Of a stretch of DNA of 6,550 bases, positions 1 through 5,373 are shown one piece after another (the first letter of the stretch is position 1; each line of letters begins with the position of its first letter). A program made the translations under genes and the position numbers. The stretch comes from an uncultured Polymorphobacter sp. (lineage in GTDB: Bacteria > Pseudomonadota > Alphaproteobacteria > Sphingomonadales > Sphingomonadaceae), in NCBI GenBank assembly GCA_937894055.1, contig CALDHQ010000264.1, forward strand, positions 1 to 6,550, read 5' to 3'. The notes below the pieces were generated by a model. That model worked only from the letters and a program-made list of their open reading frames with translations. It was not told the origin of the DNA and made no database searches.

Positions 1-16
1 GGTAGCTCAAGCTCTT

Positions 17-37
17 TCCTCTCACTTGAGGGGAGAG
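17..37. repeat. Small hairpin at the head of a GC-rich intergenic repeat-like stretch
   Basis: CCTCTC at 17-22 can pair with GAGAGG at 32-37. A competing 6-bp pairing, CTCAAG (6-11) with CTTGAG (24-29), is also possible. With the G-rich tail that follows (about 48-77, containing GGGTGAGGGTGGGG) it resembles, from memory, a dispersed intergenic repeat seen in many proteobacterial genomes. Only one copy is present here, so repeat status is not shown by this window. Confidence 0.3.
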
Positions 38-106
38 GCGAGAGACGCCGCAGGAGGCCCGGGTGAGGGTGGGGCCGTCGTGCCGTACGCCAACGCAAAA
101 CACCGT

Positions 107-179
107 CGTCATTCCCGCGCAGGCGGGAATCCATCTTGCGACGGTCAGAAGATGGATTCCCGCCTGCGCGGGAATGACG
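107..179. repeat. Perfect 31-bp inverted repeat with nested palindromes (REP/MITE-like)
   Basis: Positions 107-137 are an exact reverse complement of 149-179, leaving an 11-nt loop (138-148). Each arm contains its own palindrome, ATTCCCGC-4 nt-GCGGGAAT, at 111-130 and 156-175, so the element could form one long hairpin or two short ones. The ATTCCCGC...GCGGGAAT motif is, from general knowledge, a widespread proteobacterial intergenic repeat; its chance translation gives the RAGGNP and RLRGND peptides often seen in spurious ORFs. It has no coding capacity and no T-tract, so it is not a classical terminator. It is probably a non-autonomous or extragenic palindromic element. Confidence 0.85.
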
Positions 180-310
180 TGGGTCTTTTGGCGGGCACCT
201 GTCTTCTATCATGCCTGCCGTCGCCGCTCCGCGCTGGCGCTAACCCACCGACCGCGCTATGCAGTCAGCGCGCAGCGCCGGGGGCGGCGGCGCGCAGGCG
301 CCGGGCAATC

Positions 311-1879
311 ATGCCGGCGCCGGGGCGAGTGGAGGCGAACCTGCCGGCGACCAATTTCGTGCCGCAGCTCGATCTGATCGAGGGCCTGGCGCCGACCCGT
401 GCCGGGCTGGCCGGCATCATCGACATCGGCTCGAACTCGATCCGGCTTGTCGTCTATCAGGGCCTGTCGCGCGTGCCCCCCGTCATCTTCAACGAGAAAG
501 TCATGGCCGGTCTCGGCCGCGGCGTCGCCAATGACGGCAAGCTCGATGCCGGCGCCATCGGCGTCGCGCTGACCGCGCTGTCGCGCTTTGCCATGCTGGC
601 GCACGACATGGCGGTCACGTCGCTGCGCACCGTCGCCACCGCTGCGGTACGCGAGGCCTCGAACGCCGATGAATTCGTCCGGCTGGTCCGCGAACATTGC
701 GGCCTCGAAGTCGAAATCATCGACGGCGAGGCCGAAGCCCGCGCCGCCGCTTTGGGCGTCATCGCCGGTATCCCCGAAGCCGATGGCGTCATCGGCGACC
801 TCGGCGGCGGCAGTCTGGAGCTGGTGCGCGTGTCGGGCGGTCAGGCGCATGAATGGATCTCGCTGCCGATCGGCTCGCTGCGGCTCGATGCGGTGCGCAA
901 GCGCGGCCAGCGCCAGCTCGTGCCGTTCATCAAGAAAGCCCTCGACCGCGTCGGCTGGGCCCACGCCGGGCGCGGCAAGCCGTTCTACATGGTCGGCGGC
1001 TCCTGGCGCGCGCTGACGCAGCTGCACATCCACCTGACCGACTATCCGCTGCCGGTGGTGCACCAATATACGATGGACGCCGGCGCGCCTGACCGGCTGG
1101 CACGCTCGCTGGCGCAGACCAATCCGCGCAGCTTGCGCGACATTCCCGCCATGTCGAGCTCGCGCATCCCGTCGCTGCCCGGTGCCGCGACGCTGCTCGG
1201 CGCCGTCGTCAAGAAACTCGGCAGCAGCAGCGTCGTCGCCAGCGCCTATGGCCTGCGCGAAGGCCTGCTCTACGCGCAACTCCCGGCCGCCCAGCAACGC
1301 GAGGACCCGCTGCTGGCCGCCGCCCGCCACGAAGGCGAACGCCAGGGCCGCTTCCCCGAACACGGCGACCTGCTGATGACGTGGATGGACGGGCTGTTCG
1401 AAGGCGCTGATTCGCATGGGGAGACCCCCGCCGACCGTCGCCTGCGCTGGGCCGCCAGCCTGCTCAGCGACGTCGCCTGGCGCGCCCACCCCGATTTCCG
1501 CGCCGAACGCGGCCTCGAACTCGCCCTCCACGGCAACTGGGTGGCAATCAACGCCCCCGAACGTGCCATGCTCGCCGCCGCACTCTTCTCCTGCTTCGGC
1601 GGCAGCCCGACCGCACCGCAAGTCGCCAGCTTCGCCGCACTCGCCACCCCCGCGCAACTCGCCCGCGCCCGCAGCTGGGGTATGGCGCTACGGCTCGGCC
1701 AACGCCTCACCGGCGGCACCGCCAAGCCGCTGGTGGCCAGCCGCCTCTGGCGCGACGGCGGCGCACTGGTGCTCAGCCTCGCCCAACGCGACGCCCCGCT
1801 CTACGGCGAGGCCGTGGCGCGACGGTTGAAAACCCTCGCCGGTGCTTTGGGCCTGACGCCCGAGTTTCGGGTCAGTTAG
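311..1879 (+). CDS. ppx: Ppx/GppA family phosphatase (exopolyphosphatase type)
   Basis: Predicted 522-aa cytoplasmic enzyme of the ASKHA fold that removes terminal phosphate from polyphosphate and/or hydrolyses pppGpp to ppGpp. The N-terminal phosphate-binding loop GIIDIGSNSIR is at residues 35-45. The segment IDGEAEARAA (137-146) carries the catalytic-glutamate position of the family. The second phosphate motif DLGGGSLEL is at 163-171 and IGSLRL at 187-192. PGAATLLGAVV (290-300) and ASAYGLREGLLY (310-321) form the last conserved block of the ASKHA domain. The C-terminal half (about 335-522) matches the helical extension of alphaproteobacterial Ppx, including LLSDVAWRAHPDFR (384-397). The ATG at 311 leaves 34 residues before the first motif, but no strong ribosome-binding site precedes it; an in-frame GTG at 329 is an alternative. 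Choosing between Ppx and GppA activity from sequence is not possible. A hairpin repeat begins 9 nt after the stop. Confidence 0.9.
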   Translation: MPAPGRVEANLPATNFVPQLDLIEGLAPTRAGLAGIIDIGSNSIRLVVYQGLSRVPPVIFNEKVMAGLGRGVANDGKLDAGAIGVALTALSRFAMLAHDMAVTSLRTVATAAVREASNADEFVRLVREHCGLEVEIIDGEAEARAAALGVIAGIPEADGVIGDLGGGSLELVRVSGGQAHEWISLPIGSLRLDAVRKRGQRQLVPFIKKALDRVGWAHAGRGKPFYMVGGSWRALTQLHIHLTDYPLPVVHQYTMDAGAPDRLARSLAQTNPRSLRDIPAMSSSRIPSLPGAATLLGAVVKKLGSSSVVASAYGLREGLLYAQLPAAQQREDPLLAAARHEGERQGRFPEHGDLLMTWMDGLFEGADSHGETPADRRLRWAASLLSDVAWRAHPDFRAERGLELALHGNWVAINAPERAMLAAALFSCFGGSPTAPQVASFAALATPAQLARARSWGMALRLGQRLTGGTAKPLVASRLWRDGGALVLSLAQRDAPLYGEAVARRLKTLAGALGLTPEFRVS

Positions 1880-1888
1880 GGGAAGCGG

Positions 1889-1939
1889 GAAGGGCCTCCG
1901 GCGGGCAGGGCTGAGCCCTGCACCCGATTGTTGGGTGGA
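1889..1939 (+). repeat. Hairpin repeat, copy A, immediately 3' of ppx
   Basis: This 51-bp segment matches the reverse complement of 2499-2551 at 48 of 53 aligned columns, with three substitutions and two single-base gaps. Its core, 1905-1921, is a perfect palindrome around G1913. The two copies differ at stem positions 1910 and 1916, which pair with each other: G-C here, C-G in the other copy. It starts 9 nt after the ppx stop codon and has no T-tract. It is probably a REP-like extragenic element or a 3'-UTR structure. Confidence 0.8.
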
Positions 1940-1967
1940 ATGACCGGAATGGGGTGGCAAGCGGACA

Positions 1968-2420
1968 TTAGGCGCGTTTGGCTGGTGTATTCAGTCCAAT
2001 GTAGGTGAGCGAGAGGGCCACCGCGACTGCAAACGATGCTCCTGCGAGCAAGAGCAGGTCAAAACCATCTCTCGTGCTTAGAATAAGGGCGACGACAAAC
2101 TCGAAGAGGAGGACAGCGCGCAGCACTCGGAGAGCACGCGTACCAGTGCGAGCTCCAAAAAGACCCCATTCGGGATCGGACATTTTGATAGGACTAGCGC
2201 TGGGCCATTGCCTATCGCCACGAATTTCGGCGTTCGCAGCATCAATCCCTCGACGACACTGGGCATCGAATAGAATACGCAAAAAAAGAAAAATCGTTGT
2301 TGCTGCCGCAACTAGTGTGAGCGGAAAGACGAAATCGGAACGTATGCGCTCGGAGAAGGGGCTGATGACGACCACAAATGCGCCAGACGCAGCCACGAAT
2401 AAGGCAGGAAAATACAGCAT
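1968..2420 (-). CDS. Hypothetical four-helix inner-membrane protein
   Basis: I do not recognise this 150-aa protein. Hydrophobic segments at about residues 3-20, 30-51, 98-116 and 120-143 suggest four membrane helices in two pairs. They are separated by a polar stretch (about 52-97) that is rich in charged residues and contains one Cys (C55). The C-terminus is basic (PAKRA). The start is supported by GGAGG three bases upstream of the ATG, slightly close but strong. Base composition is much lower in GC than the neighbours: 25 of 60 bases are G or C at 2281-2340, against 43 of 60 at 3061-3120 in the adjacent operon. The gene sits alone between two inverted copies of a hairpin repeat, which with the composition suggests acquisition by transfer. 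No promoter could be assigned with confidence in 2421-2498. The opposite strand also has an open frame, but it lacks protein-like character. Confidence 0.6.
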   Translation of the reverse strand: MLYFPALFVAASGAFVVVISPFSERIRSDFVFPLTLVAAATTIFLFLRILFDAQCRRGIDAANAEIRGDRQWPSASPIKMSDPEWGLFGARTGTRALRVLRAVLLFEFVVALILSTRDGFDLLLLAGASFAVAVALSLTYIGLNTPAKRA

Positions 2421-2498
2421 AAGCCTCCGTCATTTCCAGCTTAGGGGCCAGTGCTCTTGTCCACAATGGGGTCGTTAGCTGCCGTTCCGCTTTACAGC

Positions 2499-2551
2499 TC
2501 CACCCCAAACAAGCGGGTGCAGGCCTCAGGCCTGCCCGCCGGAGGCCCTTC
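2499..2551 (-). repeat. Hairpin repeat, copy B, immediately 3' of the DUF2147 gene
   Basis: Reverse-complement partner of the copy at 1889-1939. Read on the minus strand it begins 6 nt after the TAG of the DUF2147 gene, so both copies have the same orientation relative to the gene they follow. The core palindrome is at 2519-2535, with the covarying pair at 2524/2530. A bulged A and a few further G-C pairs can extend the stem. No T-tract follows it on the minus strand. Confidence 0.8.
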
Positions 2552-2557
2552 ACCCTT

Positions 2558-2956
2558 CTACTTCACCCGTGTCCACGTCTGCGACTTGCAGCCAATCCCG
2601 CCGATCAGGCAGCCCTTGCCGGTCAGTGTGTTGGCGTTGACGACGGTCACGGTGCCCGAGAATGTCTTGTTGATATCGGGAACGAAGACTTTGCCTTTCC
2701 AGTGCGTGTCATCGACCTGGGTGAAGCCTTCGAACAGGTTCATGCCAACAAGGTGAGGGCTGCCGCCTTTGGCGGCGTCGGCCTTCGCCTTGGCGTTGGC
2801 CCAGACGACGACGCCGCACATCTTGTCGCCGCACGGTTTGGCGGCGACATGGACGCTGTTGGCGGGGTTTTGCCAGACGCCGTAGCTCGGGTGCTTGGCG
2901 GGGACGGCGGCGCCTGCCGGTGCGGCGAGCAGCAAGGCGATGACGGCGCGGCGCAT
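2558..2956 (-). CDS. DUF2147 family exported protein
   Basis: A 132-aa protein with an N-terminal signal peptide (MRRAVIALLLAAPAGAA, cleavage near residues 15-20), so probably periplasmic. The rest fits DUF2147, a small beta-rich domain of unknown biochemical function. It has the early GVWQN motif (26-30), the C42-x4-C47 pair followed by GVVVWA (48-53), a central WKGKVFVPDINKTFSG segment (86-101), and a C-terminal GCLIGGIGCKSQTWTR block (115-130) with C116 and C123. Four cysteines in an exported protein suggest disulfides. AGGAG lies 5 nt upstream of the ATG. The gene starts 11 nt after the stop of the VOC gene, so it is the last gene of a three-gene leftward operon. Family assignment is good; function is unknown. 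Confidence 0.85.
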   Translation of the reverse strand: MRRAVIALLLAAPAGAAVPAKHPSYGVWQNPANSVHVAAKPCGDKMCGVVVWANAKAKADAAKGGSPHLVGMNLFEGFTQVDDTHWKGKVFVPDINKTFSGTVTVVNANTLTGKGCLIGGIGCKSQTWTRVK

Positions 2957-2967
2957 GGTTTCTCCTG

Positions 2968-3378
2968 TCAGCGGGCGAACAATTGCCCGATGTCCTTGAA
3001 CGCCTTGAACTCGATGGCGTTCCCGGCCGGGTCGTGCAGGAACATCACCGCCTGTTCGCCGACCTGACCGGCGAAGCGGATGCGCGGGGCGATGACGAAG
3101 TTGGTGCCCGCGGCGGTCAGCTTGGCGGCGAGCGCTTCCCAGGCCTCCCAGCCCAGCACCAGCCCGAAATGCGGCACCGGTACATCGTCGCCGTCGACGG
3201 GGTTGTGGGCTTGGACGCTGCGCGGTGCGAGGTGGGCGACGAGCTGATGGCCTTCGAAATCGAAATCGACCCAGTGCGAGCTCGACCGGCCTTCGGCGCA
3301 GCCGAGCAACTCGCCGTAAAAGCGTCGCGCCGCCGTCAGGTCATCGACGGGAATGGCGAGGTGGAAGCGCGGCCTCAT
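2968..3378 (-). CDS. VOC superfamily protein, extradiol-dioxygenase/glyoxalase-like
   Basis: A 136-aa single-subunit VOC (vicinal oxygen chelate) protein resembling the predicted dioxygenase group COG3565. The two beta-alpha-beta-beta-beta halves are visible: HLAIPVDDL...RRFYGELLG at 6-26 and PHFGLVLGW...[15 protein letters not shown] at 69-127. Likely metal ligands are H6, H70 and E123, the His/His/Glu set expected in this fold. The ending GQLFAR is typical of the subgroup. The substrate is unknown. The start chosen is the ATG at 3378, which places the first histidine at residue 6. The frame stays open upstream to 3558, but that part is the antisense-like shadow of the preceding gene. The ATG overlaps the TGA of the DUF1465 gene (ATGA, 3375-3378), which indicates translational coupling. 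Confidence 0.88.
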   Translation of the reverse strand: MRPRFHLAIPVDDLTAARRFYGELLGCAEGRSSSHWVDFDFEGHQLVAHLAPRSVQAHNPVDGDDVPVPHFGLVLGWEAWEALAAKLTAAGTNFVIAPRIRFAGQVGEQAVMFLHDPAGNAIEFKAFKDIGQLFAR

Positions 3379-3770
3379 GCGGCAAGCGCCGTGTCGGCGG
3401 CGTGCGCGCGCGCAAACAGGTCGCGACTGGCGACCGCCAGCCCGCGCGCGCGTGCCGGCAGCAGGTCGAGCGCGACATCGGCGTCGGGCGCGCTCAGCCG
3501 CCGGTCGGCGTGGGCGGCGACCTCGCCGTTGCGAATGGCTTGCTGCAGCAGGCCCCATGACACGATGGCGATCAGCCGCGTGGTGATGCGCAGCGATTCG
3601 AGTGCGGTCGCGGTGCGCGCGGCATCCGGCAGCTGCGCGCGTTCGGCAATGCCCGGGCCGTCGAAATAGCCGCGCGCGGCATCCGCCAGCTTGAGCGCTT
3701 CGGCATAGATCGGATCGACCAGGGCCGCGGCCGGATTGGCAGGATTCAGGGTGGCGGAACGGGTTTCCAT
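3375..3770 (-). CDS. DUF1465 family protein, RcdA-like
   Basis: A 131-aa all-helical protein of the DUF1465 family. In Caulobacter the member RcdA is an adaptor that helps deliver CtrA and other substrates to the ClpXP protease during the cell cycle. Recognisable family segments are [21 protein letters not shown] (20-40) and [25 protein letters not shown] (55-79), followed by a helix with the [17 protein letters not shown] region (96-112). The start at 3770 is chosen because it leaves a short N-terminus before the conserved domain and has a modest AGAAG upstream. An alternative ATG at 3812 adds 14 residues but has no ribosome-binding site. It is the first gene of the leftward operon and overlaps the VOC gene by 4 nt. 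Whether it acts on CtrA in this organism is inference from the family. Confidence 0.8.
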   Translation of the reverse strand: METRSATLNPANPAAALVDPIYAEALKLADAARGYFDGPGIAERAQLPDAARTATALESLRITTRLIAIVSWGLLQQAIRNGEVAAHADRRLSAPDADVALDLLPARARGLAVASRDLFARAHAADTALAA

Positions 3771-3830
3771 GGGGCTTCTATGCCCGATTTCAAGCGCGCC
3801 ACCAATCATCATTGCACGCGCCCGCGCCCC

Positions 3831-3858
3831 CTTGAACCGCGTTTGGCGCTTCCTAAAT
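3831..3858 (+). promoter_or_regulatory. Predicted heat-shock (RpoH/sigma-32) promoter
   Basis: CTTG at 3831-3834 (within CTTGAA) is followed after 17 nt by CCTAAAT at 3852-3858. The alphaproteobacterial RpoH consensus is approximately CTTG-N17/18-CYTATNT, so only one defined position of the -10 element differs. Transcription would start near 3865, giving a leader of roughly 88 nt before the small heat-shock protein gene. The match to the expected sigma factor for this gene type strengthens the call. Confidence 0.65.
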
Positions 3859-3867
3859 CTGTGCTGT

Positions 3868-3957
3868 CGGCGCTGCCATTCGGGGTGCCGGCAAACGCTC
3901 CGGCCATACCGGCGGAGCGGCTCGCGTATCGCTTTGCTTGAAAGGATTACCCATGCG
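3868..3957 (+). promoter_or_regulatory. ROSE-type RNA thermometer in the small heat-shock gene leader
   Basis: Three hairpins can be drawn in the leader. Hairpin 1 is 3868-3874 with 3884-3890 (two G-T wobbles). Hairpin 2 is CGCTCCG 3896-3902 with CGGAGCG 3913-3919. Hairpin 3 is the diagnostic one: TTGCT (3934-3938) faces AGGAT (3943-3947) across a TGAA loop, which masks the Shine-Dalgarno sequence (AAAGGA, 3941-3946) with a central G3936-G3945 opposition and a terminal U-U. This is the UUGCU/AGGA signature of ROSE elements. An outer stem, 3923-3927 with 3953-3957, would also cover the ATG. ROSE elements melt on warming and expose the ribosome-binding site. The fold was drawn by hand, not computed. 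Confidence 0.7.
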
Positions 3958-4441
3958 TGCTTTTGATTTTTCGCCGTTGCTGCGTTCGTCGGTCGGTTAT
4001 GAAAACCTCAACCGGCTTGTCGATTTCGCCACCCGTGGCGACAGCGCCGACAACGGCTACCCGCCCTACAACATCGAAAAGATCAGCGATGGTGCCTATC
4101 GCATCGCCATGGCGGTCGCCGGCTTCGCCCAGGCCGAGCTCGACCTGACCGTCCAGGAAAACACGCTGATCGTCACCGGCGCCACCGCCGATGCGCCCGA
4201 GGCCGCGAATGACCGCGTCTTCCTGCATCGCGGCATCGCCAAGCGCGCGTTCGAGCGCCGTTTCCAGCTTGCCGACACCATCAAGGTAACCGGTGCCAGC
4301 TATGAAAACGGCCTGCTCAACATCGACCTCGTCCGCGAAGTGCCCGAGCACAAGAAGCCGCGCAAGGTCGAGATCGGCAACGCCCCGACGGTGACTGTCG
4401 AAGCCGCACCGATCGACACGACACGCCTCGCTGCCGAATAA
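3953..4441 (+). CDS. Small heat-shock protein, Hsp20/IbpA family (class A)
   Basis: A 162-aa ATP-independent chaperone that binds unfolding proteins under heat stress and holds them for refolding by DnaK/ClpB. The alpha-crystallin domain spans about residues 33-140, starting at YPPYNIE. It contains AMAVAGFAQAELDLTVQ and VFLHRGIAKRAFERRFQLAD, then the GLLNIDLVREVPEHKKPRKVEI block. The N-terminus (AFDFSPLLRSSVGYENLNRL) is typical of the alphaproteobacterial class A proteins. The ATG at 3953 follows AAAGGA by 6 nt; an in-frame TTG at 3938 lies inside the thermometer hairpin and upstream of that site, so it is rejected. Control is predicted at two levels: an RpoH promoter and a ROSE thermometer in the leader. 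An intrinsic terminator follows the stop by about 18 nt. Confidence 0.95.
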   Translation: MRAFDFSPLLRSSVGYENLNRLVDFATRGDSADNGYPPYNIEKISDGAYRIAMAVAGFAQAELDLTVQENTLIVTGATADAPEAANDRVFLHRGIAKRAFERRFQLADTIKVTGASYENGLLNIDLVREVPEHKKPRKVEIGNAPTVTVEAAPIDTTRLAAE

Positions 4442-4459
4442 GCGCAGCACACGTACGAC

Positions 4460-4490
4460 AAAGGGCCCGGGAGCAATCCCGGGCCCTTTT
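4460..4490 (+). terminator. Intrinsic terminator, possibly bidirectional
   Basis: A 13-bp perfect stem, AAAGGGCCCGGGA (4460-4472) with its complement at 4477-4489, closes a GCAA loop and runs into TTTT (4487-4490). It ends the small heat-shock gene. The convergent TPR gene stops at 4511, so it may also end that transcript, although on the minus strand the T-run is only three bases. Confidence 0.9.
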
Positions 4491-4510
4491 ATGTGTTCAA
4501 GTCGGGTGGC

Positions 4511-5089
4511 TTATGACGAAGCCGTCGTCCGGCGCACCACCGAGAAGCGCTGCAACTGCGCGCTGGCTTCTGCCCAATCGGGCTTCAGCGATACCGCCGA
4601 CTTGTAATCCTCGTACGCCTCGCGTGTCATGCCGACCAGTTCATAGGCGATGCCGCGCGTGTAATAGGCGACTTCGGGGCGATCGGGATTATACCCCAGC
4701 CCGGCGGTCAGCGAGGCGATGGCATCCTTGTCGCGGCCGCCGAGATGGACGAGCGCGATGCCCTTGTTGACATGCGCTTCGGCGAGCTGGTTGTTGAGCT
4801 TGAGCGCCGCGTCATAGTCGGCAATCGCGGCGGTCAGGTTGCGCGCGTGCATGTAGACGATGCCGCGATTGACATAGGTCGAGGCACGCTGGGTAGCCGA
4901 CATCGCGTCGTCCTGGATCGCGGCGTTGCACACCGCCAGCCCGACTTTGACCGACTGGTTGAATTCGGCGGCCTCGTAGCAGCCGCGGGCGTTGCCGCCG
5001 CCGATGACCGTGCTCGCCGCAAATGCCGGCGCCGTTGCCAGCACCAGCGCCGCGAGCGCCAGAGTCCGGGCGTTTGCAAACTTTGCCAT
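4511..5089 (-). CDS. Exported tetratricopeptide-repeat (TPR) protein
   Basis: A 192-aa protein with a signal peptide (MAKFANARTLALAALVLATAPAFA, likely cleaved after residue 24), so periplasmic. The mature part starts with a short region holding two cysteines (C37, C54) that could form a disulfide. Three TPR units follow at about 69-102 (YVNRGIVYMHARNLTAAIADYDAAL), 103-137 (HVNKGIALVHLGGRDKDAIASL) and 138-172 (YYTRGIAYELVGMTREAYEDYKSAV). TPRs mediate protein-protein contacts; the partner is unknown. The ATG at 5089 is preferred: GGAGG lies about 11 nt upstream, whereas the in-frame TTG at 5098 is only 2 nt from it. The gene converges on the small heat-shock gene across a shared terminator. It lies 86 nt downstream of the DUF465 gene on the same strand, so it may have its own promoter. 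Confidence 0.85.
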   Translation of the reverse strand: MAKFANARTLALAALVLATAPAFAASTVIGGGNARGCYEAAEFNQSVKVGLAVCNAAIQDDAMSATQRASTYVNRGIVYMHARNLTAAIADYDAALKLNNQLAEAHVNKGIALVHLGGRDKDAIASLTAGLGYNPDRPEVAYYTRGIAYELVGMTREAYEDYKSAVSLKPDWAEASAQLQRFSVVRRTTASS

Positions 5090-5117
5090 GATGTCCAATT
5101 CCTCCCACAGAATTGCG

Positions 5118-5152
5118 TCACAATATCACAACGGCGCAGCGGCAGTAATCAA
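5118..5152 (-). promoter_or_regulatory. Candidate promoter of the TPR gene with a tandem TTGTGA repeat
   Basis: On the minus strand TTGATT (5152-5147) and GATATT (5127-5122) could serve as -35 and -10 with a long 19-nt spacer; TGATAT with 18 nt is an equal alternative. The -10 area lies within two direct copies of TTGTGA spaced 2 nt apart (plus-strand TCACAA at 5118-5123 and 5126-5131), which could be a regulator site. The evidence is weak. Confidence 0.25.
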
Positions 5153-5175
5153 AACTTCATGCGGCACCTCGTCGC

Positions 5176-5373
5176 TCAGGCGATGATGTCGGGCACCAGC
5201 AGGTCGTGGAGCTGGGCGATCTCGTCGCGCAGCCGCAGCTTGCGCTTTTTGAGCCGCGCGATCTGGATCTGGTCATGCCCCGGCATCGATCGCAGCGCCT
5301 CGATGGCAGCGTCGAGATCGCGGTGCTCCTCGGTGGCAGTTTCGAGGCGTGCGCGCAGTTCGGCTTCGTCCAC
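5176..5373 (-). CDS. Short DUF465 family (YdcH-like) protein, copy 1
   Basis: A 65-aa helical-hairpin protein of the DUF465 family, function unknown. The conserved pattern is clear: an N-terminal helix with EEHRDLDAAIEAL (15-27) and a second with QIQIARLKKRKLRLRDEI (35-52), ending PDIIA. The GTG at 5373 is chosen because GGAG sits 5 nt upstream and the resulting length matches the family. The frame stays open to 5559 on the upstream side, but that extension is Arg/Pro-rich and unlike the family. The domain is probably a coiled-coil hairpin. The gene is divergent from a second DUF465 gene at 5616. Confidence 0.88.
   Translation of the reverse strand: MDEAELRARLETATEEHRDLDAAIEALRSMPGHDQIQIARLKKRKLRLRDEIAQLHDLLVPDIIA

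Larger units (their letters stand above)
1..310. other. Intergenic region upstream of ppx, rich in repeats
   Basis: No convincing gene lies here. An open frame does run in from position 26 to the phosphatase start, but its translation passes straight through an inverted repeat and has low-complexity Arg/Ala/Gly composition, so I treat it as non-coding. The stretch holds a small hairpin repeat near 17-37 and a perfect 31-bp inverted repeat at 107-179. Positions 180-310 show no recognisable promoter or RNA gene to me. Any gene upstream of the phosphatase lies outside the window. Confidence 0.6.

Noticed and set aside
26..310. N-terminal extension of the phosphatase frame back to position 26
   Set aside because: It reads through the perfect inverted repeat, has no family similarity, and the ASKHA motifs begin well after the ATG at 311.
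257..1657. Long minus-strand open frame (466 codons) over ppx
   Set aside because: Antisense shadow of a high-GC gene: Ala/Gly/Arg-rich translation with no domain, overlapping a clear Ppx/GppA protein.
2005..2478. Plus-strand 157-codon frame opposite the membrane protein
   Set aside because: Ser/Arg/Thr-rich translation without domain character, while the minus strand gives a regular four-helix membrane pattern and a GGAGG site.
2461..2498. Possible attC-like recombination site (GTTAGCT next to the repeat)
   Set aside because: The GTTRRRY core is not satisfied (C where a purine is needed) and no matching RYYYAAC partner with an imperfect stem is present.
3379..3558. Upstream extension of the VOC frame
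   Set aside because: Arg/Ala-rich translation within the DUF1465 gene in another frame; the ATG at 3378 is overlapped with the upstream stop and fits the family length.
3777..3805. Minus-strand TTGGTG-17 nt-CATAGA as promoter of the DUF1465 operon
   Set aside because: Only three of six matches in each hexamer, and the start would fall at the start codon, so support is too weak.
3947..4450. Minus-strand 167-codon frame opposite the small heat-shock gene
   Set aside because: Antisense shadow; the plus strand has an unmistakable alpha-crystallin domain, promoter, leader and terminator.
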